DNA of 64,000 bases from NCBI RefSeq assembly GCF_026914265.1, contig NC_069136.1:12456356-12520355 (forward strand), read 5' to 3'. Positions 48,995 to 60,240 of this stretch are shown piece by piece (position 1 is the first letter of the stretch; every line of letters starts with the position of its first letter). The notes under the pieces are model-generated. The model did no database searches. It was not told where the DNA came from and saw only the letters and a list, made by a program, of their open reading frames with translations. Source of the DNA: Mya arenaria. Lineage: Eukaryota > Mollusca > Bivalvia > Myida > Myidae. Made by a program: the position numbers and the translations under genes.

Positions 48995-51900
48995 CATGAA
49001 CTTCATATTTAGTGGGAGGGAGGTTCGGGGAGATTCAATTTTTTTAAATTTTTGAAAAATTTGTTGAAATGTTGAAAATTTTGGGAAGTTGTTTTATGAA
49101 TTAGGCTTATTATTTATTGATTTAAAATTGATATTAAATTTGTATGCGCCTTATCCTTTGAAATAATCCTTTGTTTCTTAATATTCAACGCCTTAAAAAC
49201 TGTGGTTTGAAAGTTTAAATAATTATTTCATAATATCTCATATAAAAATGAAAAGTTAATAGGAAATCGAAATGTCACCTAAAGTTGTTGAAGTTATTTT
49301 GTCAACTCTTAATGTGATAGTTAAATGAAATTAAAGGATTAATGAATTCCTAATTAATGGCATTTCCATGTGTTTTTGTATGTTCCCTTTTTTCACAGTT
49401 CTGCTAAACATATTTTTAATAGCGTTTATTACATTATATTATATAATCAACATGTAGTGATATTTTAATTATTACTTTATTGATAATCATGAGGAATTAG
49501 ACACCAGTATGGGCATTAACATTATGTGATTTACCCAGTATGTGACCCTCATATTGCCAAGCTGTTATGAGGCCTTAAACTCTTCCTTTCATACTCAAAG
49601 ACGCTATTCACAGCTTGTTAAACGGAACCATGTTTGACAGTTTCAAAAGTTTTTACTTAGTTTTAGTTTGGAACTCAAAATAATTTGGGTTTTTACTAGC
49701 AAACAAATTTATTCTATAGATCATAAGTAGATCATAATTATTATAGCTCAACTTAACATTGCAATAATAAAATTTATTGCAATATTCAAACTGTTTTAAA
49801 CAAAACTATTTTATTTTTGTGGGGCTTCTGTTTAATTCATCAATCGTATTGTATTGTTACCGGTACTTTCATTTCCAAAAAAATCATTTTGAGTGCTTAA
49901 CATATTAAATACCAAATTAAAAAGTTATATTTGTACTGCATGGTGTAAACTGATATTTTATACTGGAAAACTCGAACATAACTAGTCCCAAATAATGTCT
50001 ATTTCTGGACTGTTTACATATTCATATTTTTGCTTTTTATTTATAAAAAGAAAGAAATCAAGTTTAAATTGTATTAATTTGTTTTCATATGAATGCAGTT
50101 TATTGAATAGGTGTTTTTTTGCTTAACTGATTACATCGATGTGTGTATACTATTTTTCTATAGAACATACATTTGTATATGGTAGAAAGGTATGTTTTTG
50201 CATACTTTTTATCAGAATGAAATGTTGTTTAAGTGTTTTTTAACTTACAATGTATGAAACAATTAAAGTGCACATGTAGATATATTAGTTGTTAAATAGT
50301 TTGTACAACAATATTAAAGGGACTTGTTCAGGTTAAAAAGGGTCTGTCATCCAAAATAAAAATAATCACAGAAATGTGAATAAAATGATAAAACATCATT
50401 GAAAGTTCAAATTATGGCTGTATTGTTCATAATTTATTAAAAATCTGACAGAAAACACTCTATTTTGCGGAAAAGCGTGACATTTTTGAAATTTGAATGA
50501 TTTAAGGCTTTTCAAATGATTATTTGCCCACTGCTGTTTGGTGTTTGTTAAAAAAAGGGAGTAAAATAATTCAATTTGAAGTTTTAAAGAAAGGGTTGAC
50601 AATATAAAATATGAATGTGTCCCTTTGAAATTAGGCATTAATTAATGATCATTTCCTGGTCCTCCTCAAATAAGTCATATCATTTTTAGAAGGTGTCAAC
50701 GAAATGGAGTAAAATAATAACTGATATATCATCTTTTATAAGAACATTGTGTTTTTTTATGCCTTATTTATTGTTGTACTTTGGTGTTGTAATATAATAT
50801 TTCTATTGTTTTGCACTTATTTTAAGGATGTTTCCCTTTCAAATCTAAGAGCTATAAACAAGGCAGCCATTTTATCAATTCATGTATCGGATTATTGCTT
50901 TTTCGAAATCAAAGTTCCTTGGAAAGTTTAATATCTATCTAAGATCCTATTTCTTTATTTGTAAGTTGAGCCAAGTAAGATTGAATTTGCAGATCAAAAT
51001 TTTAAATTAATTTGAGAAATCTATTCAAATAGGACTGCACTTATATCAATAAACTTGTTTCATATCTGTGTACTCCATTGTATATTGCTTGTTCCCTTTA
51101 TATCTTGGTCAAGATAGAAGGGGGTTGGGGATATCTTTATTTATGATTTATTTTAGGTAAGGCTGTATCTTATATCATCGTTTCTCTTCAAAATAGCACC
51201 ATTTGGTCTGGATTAAAGTTAAATACAGTGCTCTGTATAAAACAATACATGCAGGTGTCTTTCTGAATCAAGAAAAAAATATCTAAATGGAGAAAAAAAT
51301 GTCAGATGGCATTTATGAAATTTAGAGTCGGGTTTTCAACAAAAAACGGGGTATTAGAATAATATGTGTTCTTTGGCAGGCGGTCGTTTTGCCTTATAAA
51401 ACAATGTATGAAACCTGGAAGTTTTTGTGTCATTATTTGTTTTCTGTCTCTGTTACAAATTCAGATTGCTTTTTGAACATGCGAGAAGTTTTACATGTAT
51501 GTTTAGGGATATTTTATATATTTGAAGCTTACACAATGAAACACAAGGCCATTTGATACCATTGTTATTTGTCTATACTATTAGACCACCTTTTATTTTT
51601 ATCAACAAGTGTAACACAAGTTTTTCCATGACAAAAGAAGTAAGAACCATGTTAAAATAGCATTTGAAAATTTTGTGATTACACTGTACAAAGATTTTTG
51701 CTCAGCCATAACTAACGGGTAAATGCTTGATTTAGCGTGTATTTTTAATACATGTTTGTAGGACCTTTATCTTGATGAACTTAGTATTAAAAGGAATTTG
51801 ATTTAAAATTTTAAGTGGAATAAGTAAAACAATATTTTAATGATCAAAGATATGATCAAAATTAATGATAAAATGAATAAGATAACATAATTAGAACAAA

Positions 51901-52080
51901 AGAACCTTTTTCTTGAAATTGATGTGATTGGAATAATTTCAATACTGAAAAAACAACCATGACTATGTTATGCAGGGTAAAAGTAATGCCAATGACATAT
52001 ACTGGTTTTTCTGTGATACAAAAATAAGTCCTTCTGCATGCATATACTATAAGATATCTGTTATCAAGATGGCCAATATT
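48995..52080. other. AT-rich 3' flank of SPFH gene, no gene seen
   Basis: Strongly AT-rich sequence with one short transposon (50314-50628). It may include long 3' UTR forms of the SPFH gene. No exon or recognisable open frame. Confidence 0.45.
50314..50628. mobile_element. Short TTAA transposon, AGGGAC ends
   Basis: Left TTAAAGGGACTTGTTCAGG, right GTGTCCCTTTGA (one change from TTAA). 315 bp, non-coding. Its termini match 22713-22982. Confidence 0.7.
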
Positions 52081-52330
52081 TTTTCAAGGCAGCCCAAACT
52101 GTTTTCAAGGCAGCCCGATTTGTTTTCAAGGCAGCCCAAACTGTTTTCAAGGCAGCCCGATTTGTTTTCAAGGCAGCCCAAACTGTTTTCAAGGCAGCCC
52201 GATTTGTTTTCAAGGCAGCCCAAACTGTTTTCAAGGCAGCCCGATTTGTTTTCAAGGCAGCCCAAACTGTTTTCAAGGCAGCCCGATTTGTTTTCAAGGC
52301 AGCCCGATTTGTTTTCAAGGGTCTTAACTG
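52081..52330. repeat. 21-bp minisatellite, two alternating monomers
   Basis: About twelve copies of TTTTCAAGGCAGCCC plus either AAACTG (A) or GATTTG (B). They run strictly A-B-A-B until the last two, which are B-B, so the real unit is a 42-bp dimer. 21 is divisible by three, so three long overlapping frames (142 codons on plus, 115 and 84 on minus) are held open. I do not call any of them a gene. Confidence 0.95.
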
Positions 52331-52983
52331 TTTTCAAAGTGATTGGTTTTGTTAAAAACATTGACAAATCAAAACATTGGCAAAAAAATAGCAAATAACG
52401 CTGACTGGTAGAACTTATTTTTGGAACATTCTAAAGCCCCTTATAACAGGATCAGGCTATGCACACTTTTTTATTTTGGTATATTATGTGTAATATTCTC
52501 ATTTTGAAGAGTTCTGAGATTTATGATAATCACGATGAATTTCATTTTGTTCTTGTTAAATCAAGTCAAATAAAGTTTGTGATACATTTTTTAAAAAGAA
52601 AATTCAAAAACCATTTGTTCAACCTTTAAGAAGTCATCTGTATCATATTTGAATACATTACTTATTCTTTTGAAAAAGAATGCTTTATATTGAGAAATGA
52701 TAATAGCTCACCATCATATTATTCAAATACTGCTTCTGATTTATATTAAAAACACTGCATTTATTGCCTCTGAAAGAATCCAATGCAAGTTTGAATGTTT
52801 CTTGTTGATATCATCTTTCTTTGACTGTATGCACTATGTTTATACATTATGTTACACTATATACATTATGGTACTCAATATACATCATAGTTCACTATTT
52901 GATTTGTATTTATTATGAATATTTTTCCCGTAGTTTTTACCTCCATTATATAATAAAATGATAAACAATTTATTTTTATTTTT
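52331..52983. other. Intergenic, no gene seen
   Basis: AT-rich filler between the minisatellite and the ACGCCCATC-ended element. Confidence 0.5.
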
Positions 52984-53799
52984 ATACGCCCATCTTACAA
53001 TGGCCGTATTATGGGAACACCCATGGCGGGCGGGCGGCGGTCGGCTCCACAATGTTGTCCGCTCTCTAACTTGAACATTTCTCATCCAATTTCCACCAAA
53101 CTTCATGAAAGTGTTTGTTGGTGAAATATCTAGGTCAAGTTCGATAACCAGCCAAATCGCTTTAGGCACTCCAGAGTTATGGCCCCCTGAATTTGTCAAA
53201 ATTGGCCATTTTAGCTTTGTCCGCTCTCTAACTTGATCATTTCTCATCCAATTTCCACCAAACGTCATGAAAGTGTTTGTTGGTGAAATATCTCGGTCAA
53301 GTTCAATAACCAGCCAAATCGCTTAAGGCACTCCAGAGTTATGGCCCCCTGAATTTGTCAAAATTGTCCATTTTAGCTTTGTCCGCTCTCTAACTTGATC
53401 ATTTCTCATCCAATTTCCACCAAACTTCATGAAAGTGTTTGTTGGTGAAATATCTAGGTCAAGTTCGATAACCAGCCTAATCGCTTTAGGCACTCCAGAG
53501 TTATGGCCCCCTGAATTTATCAAAATTGGCCATTTTAGCTTTGTCTACTCTCAAACTTGAATAGTTTTTATCCGAATTTCACCAAACTTGCTACTATAAA
53601 TGTTTGTTGGTATATATTCTTGGCAAAGGTCTATAACCAGCCAGCACCTTTTGACTCGAAACCCTCGAATTAAAATATTTTTTTTCTACTGTTAATGCCA
53701 TATTGTGCCAAATCATTTGCTTCTTGAAAAGCTTGCTTCTCAAAGGGCCAATGTGACAGTAAGTTGTCTTAGAATCCAAGAAATTATTGATGGGCGTAT
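52984..53799. mobile_element. ATACGCCCATC-ended element containing a 158-165-bp tandem array
   Basis: The left end is ATACGCCCATC (52984-52994). The right end is its exact reverse complement GATGGGCGTAT (53789-53799). The body holds tandem units marked by GTCCGCTCTCTAACTTGA near 53060, 53220 and 53384 with a diverged fourth near 53541. Each unit contains CCAATTTCCACCAAACTTCA and CACTCCAGAGTTATGGCCCC. I associate this composite repeat with bivalve genomes. The minus frames of 66 and 127 codons through it are by-products. Confidence 0.8.
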
Positions 53800-54239
53800 T
53801 TTGTGAGTGTCACTCTTGTTTTTTTTTACTTTCTGTCAAGTATGTATAAGCAAAGGTCATAAACATGACTAGGAACCATTATTTTGGTGTGTACTATTTG
53901 ATTATGTTCTTAATCTAGGCCGAGTGTTAAAAATTGGGGAAAAACATAAACAATAATTGGATTGACATGGATGTAAAAGCATCCCACTTCTGTTTCTGGT
54001 TGAAATGTTTTAGCTGTGACACAATATTTAAGCCGTTTATCTGCAAAATTCCATACCAGCCCTTGCACCATGGTAAAGACTAGAACATCAGACACTACAT
54101 ATGAAACTAGAGATTGCTTTTTTGAAAAAAGTGTTTGTCTCCCCTTTTTTGCGGTCGTAGGTGAGAGATAATCAATGATGTACATGAAATTTGTACTTAA
54201 TGTTGGAGACGAACAAACAAAATTCTTCTACTGTTCATG

Positions 54240-54610
54240 TCGAACCTTCATTCCCAGTATGAAGTTCCTGGGTTCAAGTATGAAGTTCCTGGATCCAAAC
54301 GTTCTCTAGTTATTGACAAAGTTTAGTACGGCTGGTGACCAACTAATCGTTTTTTACCTGAAGGTCATTGTGATCTTGACCTACTGACCTTAAAATCATC
54401 TTCATCTACTACTTATCAAGACTAACTAGCAAACAAGTATGAAGTTCCTGGTCCCAAGCGGAAACCGTACTTTTACCCCAAGGTCACCTTGACCTTTAAC
54501 CTACTGGCCTGAAAATAAATAGGGGTCATCTACTAGTCATGGCCACCTGGCATATGAAGTATGAAGTACCTTGGTGCAAGCTGTCTTAAGTTATTACGCG
54601 GAAACCGTTT
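54240..54610. repeat. Interspersed repeat rich in AGGTCA half-sites
   Basis: TATGAAGTTCCTGG recurs near 54260, 54281 and 54438, with related text near 54563. Units carry AAGGTCA and TTGACCT blocks (ACCTGAAGGTCATTGTGATC near 54356, AGGTCACCTTGACCT at 54481-54495) and CATCTACTA. No coding potential. Confidence 0.75.
54481..54495. promoter_or_regulatory. Perfect inverted AGGTCA pair with 3-bp spacer
   Basis: AGGTCA-CCT-TGACCT matches the consensus estrogen-type nuclear-receptor response element exactly. It is part of a dispersed repeat and lies far from any start site I can place, so function is only a possibility. Confidence 0.35.
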
Positions 54611-55350
54611 TTTACCTCACGCTCAATTGTCCTATTCCGCGACCATTAACTTTGACTTACCGAAGATAAGAATTTCTAGCATGGTTAAATTAATGGATCT
54701 ACTTATCTGAGGTGGGAGAAATTCTTATCTTGCCCATGGGCGAAGATAAAATGCCCGTATGGAACTTCTTTTAATGGTCACCACATTGTAATTACCTCCC
54801 TTGTTGAAAACTGTCGTCTGTAGCGCATCATTGAAACCTTGTCTTGTGGCAATATTTAGAACGCTAGTTAATTATTTCTCGCTTCAAATGTCACCAGAAA
54901 ACAGTTTTCACGCACCTTTCAAGAAATAATGCTTCACTCTTCTTAGAACTATTTAAAGACCTATCAGACCATGTACATAATCTGAATCACTGCGCGAATA
55001 TCCATGACAACCACAAATTATCGCATATCCGTACGCAATTATTTTCACTAAGCACAAAAGAGTTCCAGCAAAAAAATACATTTTTACTTAATTTTGTTTA
55101 ACTGAGGTGGGAGAAAAAGCATCTACCATAGCCGCTCGTGTAAGAAAGGTTCATCCCGACCCTCGCGCAGGGTGTTTTGCGGAAACTCGGTAAACCTTAT
55201 CTTACACTCTCGGCCTTGGAAGATACTTATAATCTCATACACACGTATAAATTGGTTGGATACTGGCCGAGGTGTTTCTAAATTTGCAATAGATCGACGG
55301 TGGAAACGGAACTGTCTGCAAACGTCGTCACCATGGGATCTAATGTGACG
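54611..55350. other. Intergenic with inverted GGTGGGAGAAA motifs
   Basis: TATCTGAGGTGGGAGAAATT (54705) and TAACTGAGGTGGGAGAAAAA (55100) mark what looks like one or two interspersed repeats. GAAGATAAGAATTT (54663) and AAATTCTTATCTT (54718) are inverted copies. The minus-strand frame at 55123-55482 (119 codons) runs into the next transposon and is not recognised. Confidence 0.4.
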
Positions 55351-55855
55351 CTTTAAAGGGGCTGTCACACGTATGATAAAATAGCGGGAAAAAAAGAAAA
55401 TTGTCGAAAACTGACATAAACTTGGCATCGATGTGTACAATGCATTGAAACTTACTAACTGAAGTACCACATAGTTTACCATTTTGTTTAAGTTTAGCAG
55501 TTATTTCGTATTTTTCCATTAAAAAGATTACTGGGTATGTCTACCAGGTAGAGTTAATTCCTAATGCGTGATTGGCTTGTCGGTATTATGACGTGATAAT
55601 ACCGAGGTAGGTGTATAACTTAATTATGTCACCCGATTAGAATAAGCCTTTGTAGCGCAGTGAGTAAGACGCTGAACTACAATTTTGGCGACGCGGGTTC
55701 GAACCCGGTCTCCGACACATTTTATTTTTACATTTTGGTACTTTATTTACAATTATGATATCAAAGCGTAACACATTCTATTAGATAACTGTCCTGAGAT
55801 TCGTTACAGAAAAAAACCTTTTTTGGTGCCAATCTGTGACACAGTCCCTTTAAAG
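55351..55855. mobile_element. TTAA-type transposon carrying a tRNA-like segment
   Basis: The left end is CTTTAAAGGGGCTGTCACAC. The right end read inversely is CTTTAAAGGGACTGTGTCAC. TTAA is placed the same way at both edges, as in the AGGGAC family. The 505-bp body has no transposase and contains a tRNA-like sequence at 55646-55718. Confidence 0.8.
55646..55718 (+). other. tRNA-like sequence inside a transposon
   Basis: TAGCGCAGTGAGTAAGACGC is a good A box, and CGGGTTCGAACCCG is a perfect T-arm with B box. The middle (CTGAACTACAATTTTGG) resembles an anticodon arm. The outer ends do not pair as an acceptor stem, so a functional tRNA is unlikely. It is probably a SINE head or captured tRNA gene with an internal Pol III promoter. 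Confidence 0.65.
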
Positions 55856-56056
55856 ATGCAGAGAATCATAAACCATTGACGCCCCACACATATACAGCAC
55901 ATTAATTACAAACAGCGCATACAAATGATCAGTTATAAGAATTATTAGTTGTTTTTTTCATGTAGAGCTACTTTAGAAACAATTTATTTATTTTGAAGTA
56001 TATAAACTTCGTACCCGTACTCGCCAAACGCAGCACAGTTTTCGCTCTACAAGACA

Positions 56057-56412
56057 TTAAAGCTGCACTCTCACAGATTGAACGTTTTGACAACCTTTTT
56101 TTATTTTTTGTCTTGGAACGAGCCAATTTATGCGAAAATGAATGGTTTCCATATATTTTCGCATAAATTGGCTCGTTCCAAGACACAAAATTAAGTAGGA
56201 CTGCTTACAGAATTAAAATGCAGATTTTCGTATTTAAGTTAAAAAAGAGACGATTAATTTTATGCCATAAAACACGAACTATCGAACGGAAATATGAAAA
56301 TCTGCTATCTGATCTTTTGTCAGCGGTCTTTTATCATTAGTTTGCAGCTATTTAGGCAAAAGTTGGCTCATTCCAAGACCAAAAAAAAACATATAAAAAG
56401 TTGTCAAAACTG
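56057..56412. mobile_element. TTAA transposon, AGCTGCACTCTCACAG family, right end degraded
   Basis: It starts TTAAAGCTGCACTCTCACAG. The arms TTGTCTTGGAACGAGCCAAT (near 56107) and its inverse (near 56168) sit unusually close together, followed by another inverted arm near 56380. The terminal AGAGTGCAGCTTTAA is missing. It looks like an internally rearranged, 3'-truncated copy. Confidence 0.75.
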
Positions 56413-57659
56413 TGTATAGTACACAACTTCTGTGTATTAATCTTTATCTTTATTGCCTTGTGCTGTCTGTCAGATCTCTGATCTGGTATCCTGCTGTGCA
56501 GTTCAAGTTTTATCATAGAGATAGTCAACCTTTTATGGCCCTGGGCCAATATACAAGTACACAGGAAATTGGCCCCTACTGTGACACCAGCGCAGTTAGC
56601 AGGAGATGCACAGCAGGGGATTATCATGCCAAACATTCCTTAAACTACGCCTTTAAGTAAGCAGCATAACGTAAGCTTTGCACTTACATACTTTCCATGC
56701 GATTTAGCTGCGTTGTCACCCTACTGGCAAAACAATTAATTTTAAAAGCTGCCTATCTTGATCAAGCACGGATTTTTTTCTTATTATATCTAAACGTTTC
56801 CTCTAATTACTTCTTTAAATTAGCATTATTCTTTGTATTTAAAGTGAAATAACATATATGTGTATTCATCCGTTTTCTTTGCGGAAATAAGTTAACCACA
56901 CGTGCGCCAATCATCATCATGCGTAAGAACTTTGAATAAGTACATTCAATATTCATCTTAAGGACCTTCCAGAGTGCGAAAGTTCGTGGGGAAGGCCAAA
57001 CTTTAAGAAAGTTCAAGTTTAGTTTTGGCCCTCATAATACACCCGAGGTTGATTTCCATTCAAACGACTTTTAGACTGTGGAAGGCTCATTACACATAGT
57101 AAAGTGTGATAGTACAGTGTGTACTTTAGTAAGATATGACATAATGTGTTGGCTTTTGTGTGTTGTTCAGATTCGTATGAAATTTTATGTGTTTTAGTCA
57201 ACTTGACTATATAGTATATTCTAAACGCAATAAACACAACGCGTGCTAACGTTCGGAATACTTCATTCAAGAAACAACTTGGCGAGCGGATTATTGGTGA
57301 CTATTTGCAAAGTGTTAGTTAAAATAGAGCGTCACAACAGTGGTCTTTGTCTCAAAATGAAAACAACCTTTTACAAATTTGAATTATGTAATCACATCGC
57401 AGGGGCGTACATGTAGTTTAGCTTAAATTGATGTATGGACCGATTTTATTGGGGTTTGAGAGTATGCCATGCTTAAGAATATTAAAGTGTACATGTCTGG
57501 GATTTTTATGTTTTCGCTTTTTGGGAATTAAGTGTAGGCCACGGCCTATATGGTTTATAGGGAACTACGCATCTGCACGTACTGCTCGTGTTTTTATGCG
57601 TTTCGACACTCGGATAAAACGATTCTGTGACGTACGTTCTACCAAAATCCCACACAGTG
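56413..57659. other. Intergenic, no gene seen
   Basis: The open frames near 56412-56660 (+, 82 codons) and 57019-57270 (-) have no recognised similarity. No supported exon. Confidence 0.4.
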
Positions 57660-59909
57660 ATCTCGTCTGACTGTAAAACTTCCTCTACATGCATAGACTT
57701 AGTCTTGGTATCAGATGTTGATAGAATTACACATAGTGGTGTCATTGACTCATCTATTAGTGACCATTCTGTTGTTTATTGCACACGCAAGAAAACTACT
57801 ATGTCTATTGGTAAACATAACAATGTTCATATCAGATCCTTAAAAAACTACAGTAAGGAAAATTTTGAACAATGTCTTTTATCTACAGACTGGAGTAGTG
57901 TTCTACTCAGTGACAATGTGTCAGAAGCCTGGACAAATTTTAAATCTATTTTTATATCTGTTCTTGATGGTATTGCACCTGTTAAGGAAGTTAGATGTAA
58001 ACAACGCACACAGCCTTGGATATCCCCTGACATTTTACATAGTATTGAAGCTAGAGACAAAGCTTTTTATGTTTTTAAGAAAAATAGAACTGAAGATAAT
58101 TTTAATGTTTTTAAGGAATTGCGTAATAAAACTCAGTTTCTCATTCATAAGGCCAAGAAATGCTATTTTTCAGAAAAACTTGAACAGTACAAAAACCAGT
58201 CTAAATCTCTCTGGAGCACACTTAAACAATTAGGTCTTCCTTCTAAGAAATGTAACTCTTCATCAAGTAGCATAGGTCTTAAAATTGATGGACAGATTTC
58301 TTTTAATAAGCTTACAGTTGCTGAAAAGTTTAACTTATTTTATACTACAGTTGCTTCTAAACTTGTTGAAAAACTTCCAATAAGCTTGAATAAGTATGGT
58401 AAAAGTTTTGTTAGCAAATATTATATTGATAAAGGTGTTAATCATAATAGCTTCTCATTTGCTATTGTGTCTGAAAATAAAATTTTAAAACATTTAAATA
58501 AACTGAGTGCAAATAAGGCTACAGGTTTAGATGGCATTCCTGCTAGGTTTGTTAGGGATAGTGCTTCTATCATATCTTGTCCCCTCACTCATGTTGTGAA
58601 CTTGTCCATTATCCAGGGGTCTGTACCTGATGACCTCAAGTCTGCCAGGGTTATTCCCCTTTATAAGAAAAGTGACAAGACTGAGGTTGGGAACTACAGG
58701 CCTGTTTCAGTTTTAAGTATTGTTTCAAAGATATTTGAAAGGGTCATATATGATCAGGTAGAAGGTTATTCAAATGATAAACAACTTCTCTACAGCTACC
58801 AATCCGGTTTTAGGCGTGGCTTCTCCACAGACACATGTCTTACCCATTTATCTGATTACATTCGTTTTAAGATGGATGAAGGTAAAATGGTTGGAATGGT
58901 TCTACTTGACCTTCAGAAGGCCTTCGATACGGTCAATCATGGTATTTTACTGATGAAACTTGAGGCTATAGGTCTCCATGCTGACGCTGTTAGATGGTTT
59001 CAATCCTATCTCTCAGATCGCCATCAGATTGTCGACATATCTGGCACATTGTCCTCCGAGGCCACTGTCACATGTGGTGTCCCTCAGGGTTCCATCCTTG
59101 GCCCTCTTCTATTTCTAATTTATGTTAATGATATGGCCGCTGTGGTTAACAATAAAATATTACTCTATACTGATGATACGGGCATCTTAGTAGCTGGTAA
59201 AAGCATATCAGAAATTCAATCCATTCTTTCAAGTGACCTGGAACTCATTAGTGAGTGGCTAGTGGACAACAAACGGTCCCTATACCTTGGCAAGACAGAA
59301 TCAGTATTGTTTGGTTCAAAGCCCAAACTTAAGTCTAATCCCCAGCTTAATGTGTCTTGTAATGGGGTGCTTATTAGTAAGGCAAACTCCAGGTTGAAGT
59401 TCTTATACAGAAAAAGTAAATTCTTAAATATGCACACTAGAAAACTCTTGGTTATGTCCCTTATACAGTGCCACTATGACTATGCTTGTTCCTTTTGGTA
59501 TCCAGGTCTTACCCAGTCACTTAAAAATAAACTCCAGACTACCCAAAATAAGATGATCAGGTTTGTTTTAAAGATGGATAACATGTCTCATGTTGGTCAA
59601 GAGCAATTTCTAAGTTTAGGTTGGCTACCCGTGTCAAAAAGGGTAGAGCAAATTATGCTTTGTCATGTCCATAAGATAAAGAATGGCCTTGCCCCTGAGT
59701 ATCTTGGTGAACATTTTAAACCGCTAAGTGATGTGCACGGTTGTTGTACAAGGTCTAATAAGGTAGCTCAGCCAGTGTCTGATCATTTTGCGGATAGTTT
59801 TACCTTTGTTAACACTGGTCGTTTCTCCAAGCCTAAGGTTGGCAGTTTTGGGGCAAAGACATTCACAAATAATGGCATAAAATGTGGAATAGTCTTCCTC
59901 AAAATATAA
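57627..59909 (+). CDS. LINE ORF2 fragment: reverse transcriptase
   Basis: A 760-codon frame whose first ~20 residues are probably flanking sequence. Residues 21-50 are the last part of the apurinic-type endonuclease (SSTCIDLVLVSD, SDHSVV). RT blocks follow: ATGLDGIPARFV (about 298), VIPLYKKSDKTEVGNYRPVS (342), FRRGFSTDTCL, LLDLQKAFDTVNHG (426), GVPQGSILGPLLFLIYVNDM (484) and LLYTDDTGIL (512). The catalytic aspartates are kept, but the usual alanine of the ADD box is threonine. Between NGVLI and SKANSRLKFLYRK about 25 residues expected in the family seem to be missing in frame. Near 59880 the frame shifts: the neighbouring frame continues with MWNSLPQNIRN and YLLQS before a stop, which is the normal C-terminus. 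The copy is therefore dead on three counts (5' truncation, internal deletion, frameshift). Confidence 0.9.
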   Translation: MTYVLPKSHTVISSDCKTSSTCIDLVLVSDVDRITHSGVIDSSISDHSVVYCTRKKTTMSIGKHNNVHIRSLKNYSKENFEQCLLSTDWSSVLLSDNVSEAWTNFKSIFISVLDGIAPVKEVRCKQRTQPWISPDILHSIEARDKAFYVFKKNRTEDNFNVFKELRNKTQFLIHKAKKCYFSEKLEQYKNQSKSLWSTLKQLGLPSKKCNSSSSSIGLKIDGQISFNKLTVAEKFNLFYTTVASKLVEKLPISLNKYGKSFVSKYYIDKGVNHNSFSFAIVSENKILKHLNKLSANKATGLDGIPARFVRDSASIISCPLTHVVNLSIIQGSVPDDLKSARVIPLYKKSDKTEVGNYRPVSVLSIVSKIFERVIYDQVEGYSNDKQLLYSYQSGFRRGFSTDTCLTHLSDYIRFKMDEGKMVGMVLLDLQKAFDTVNHGILLMKLEAIGLHADAVRWFQSYLSDRHQIVDISGTLSSEATVTCGVPQGSILGPLLFLIYVNDMAAVVNNKILLYTDDTGILVAGKSISEIQSILSSDLELISEWLVDNKRSLYLGKTESVLFGSKPKLKSNPQLNVSCNGVLISKANSRLKFLYRKSKFLNMHTRKLLVMSLIQCHYDYACSFWYPGLTQSLKNKLQTTQNKMIRFVLKMDNMSHVGQEQFLSLGWLPVSKRVEQIMLCHVHKIKNGLAPEYLGEHFKPLSDVHGCCTRSNKVAQPVSDHFADSFTFVNTGRFSKPKVGSFGAKTFTNNGIKCGIVFLKI

Positions 59910-60240
59910 GGAATATTTCAAAACCTAACCATTTCAAGTCTGCCATCAAACAGTACCTATTGCAGTCTTAAAGATCATTTTAAATTTTTATATTTAGCTA
60001 TCATAATAATTTCATTTTTATTAGCATGTAGGGTTCTTATTCATACGTATTTCTTTATATCTTATCATATCTCATTGTGATATTAATAGAATAAATTTTT
60101 ATTTTTAGCTATCATAATAATTTCATTTTTATTAGCATGTAGGGTTCTTATTCACACGTATTTCCTTATATCTTATCATATCTCATTGTGATATTAATAT
60201 TGCTTTACAGTATTGCCATTTTGAATGGCATTTTTTTATT
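57660..60240 (+). mobile_element. 5'-truncated LINE (Jockey/CR1-like clade)
   Basis: Only the tail of the endonuclease (ending in SDHSVV) survives at the 5' side. The reverse transcriptase is long and well preserved, and the 3' non-coding tail contains a 111-bp direct duplication. The exact 3' edge and target duplication could not be fixed. The clade is judged from RT block spacing and motifs from memory. Insertion lies between the transporter gene and the transposon-rich zone, in no recognised gene. Confidence 0.85.
59985..60207. repeat. 111-bp direct duplication in LINE 3' tail
   Basis: TAGCTATCATAATAATTTCA and the following ~90 bases occur at 59995 and again at 60106 with a few differences. 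Confidence 0.9.

Noticed and set aside
52047-52398. Repetitive protein genes on both strands
   Set aside because: The 21-bp period holds several frames open at once. No promoter, splice or similarity evidence.
52885-53523. Minus frames of 66-127 codons repeating TNTFMKFGGNWMRN
   Set aside because: They translate a tandem repeat inside the ACGCCCATC-ended element.
55123-55482. 119-codon minus frame
   Set aside because: It spans the edge of a transposon and unrelated flank, with no recognised domain.
57627-57680. True N-terminus of the LINE protein at 57627
   Set aside because: The first ~20 residues do not match endonuclease sequence. They are probably flanking DNA in frame with a truncated element.
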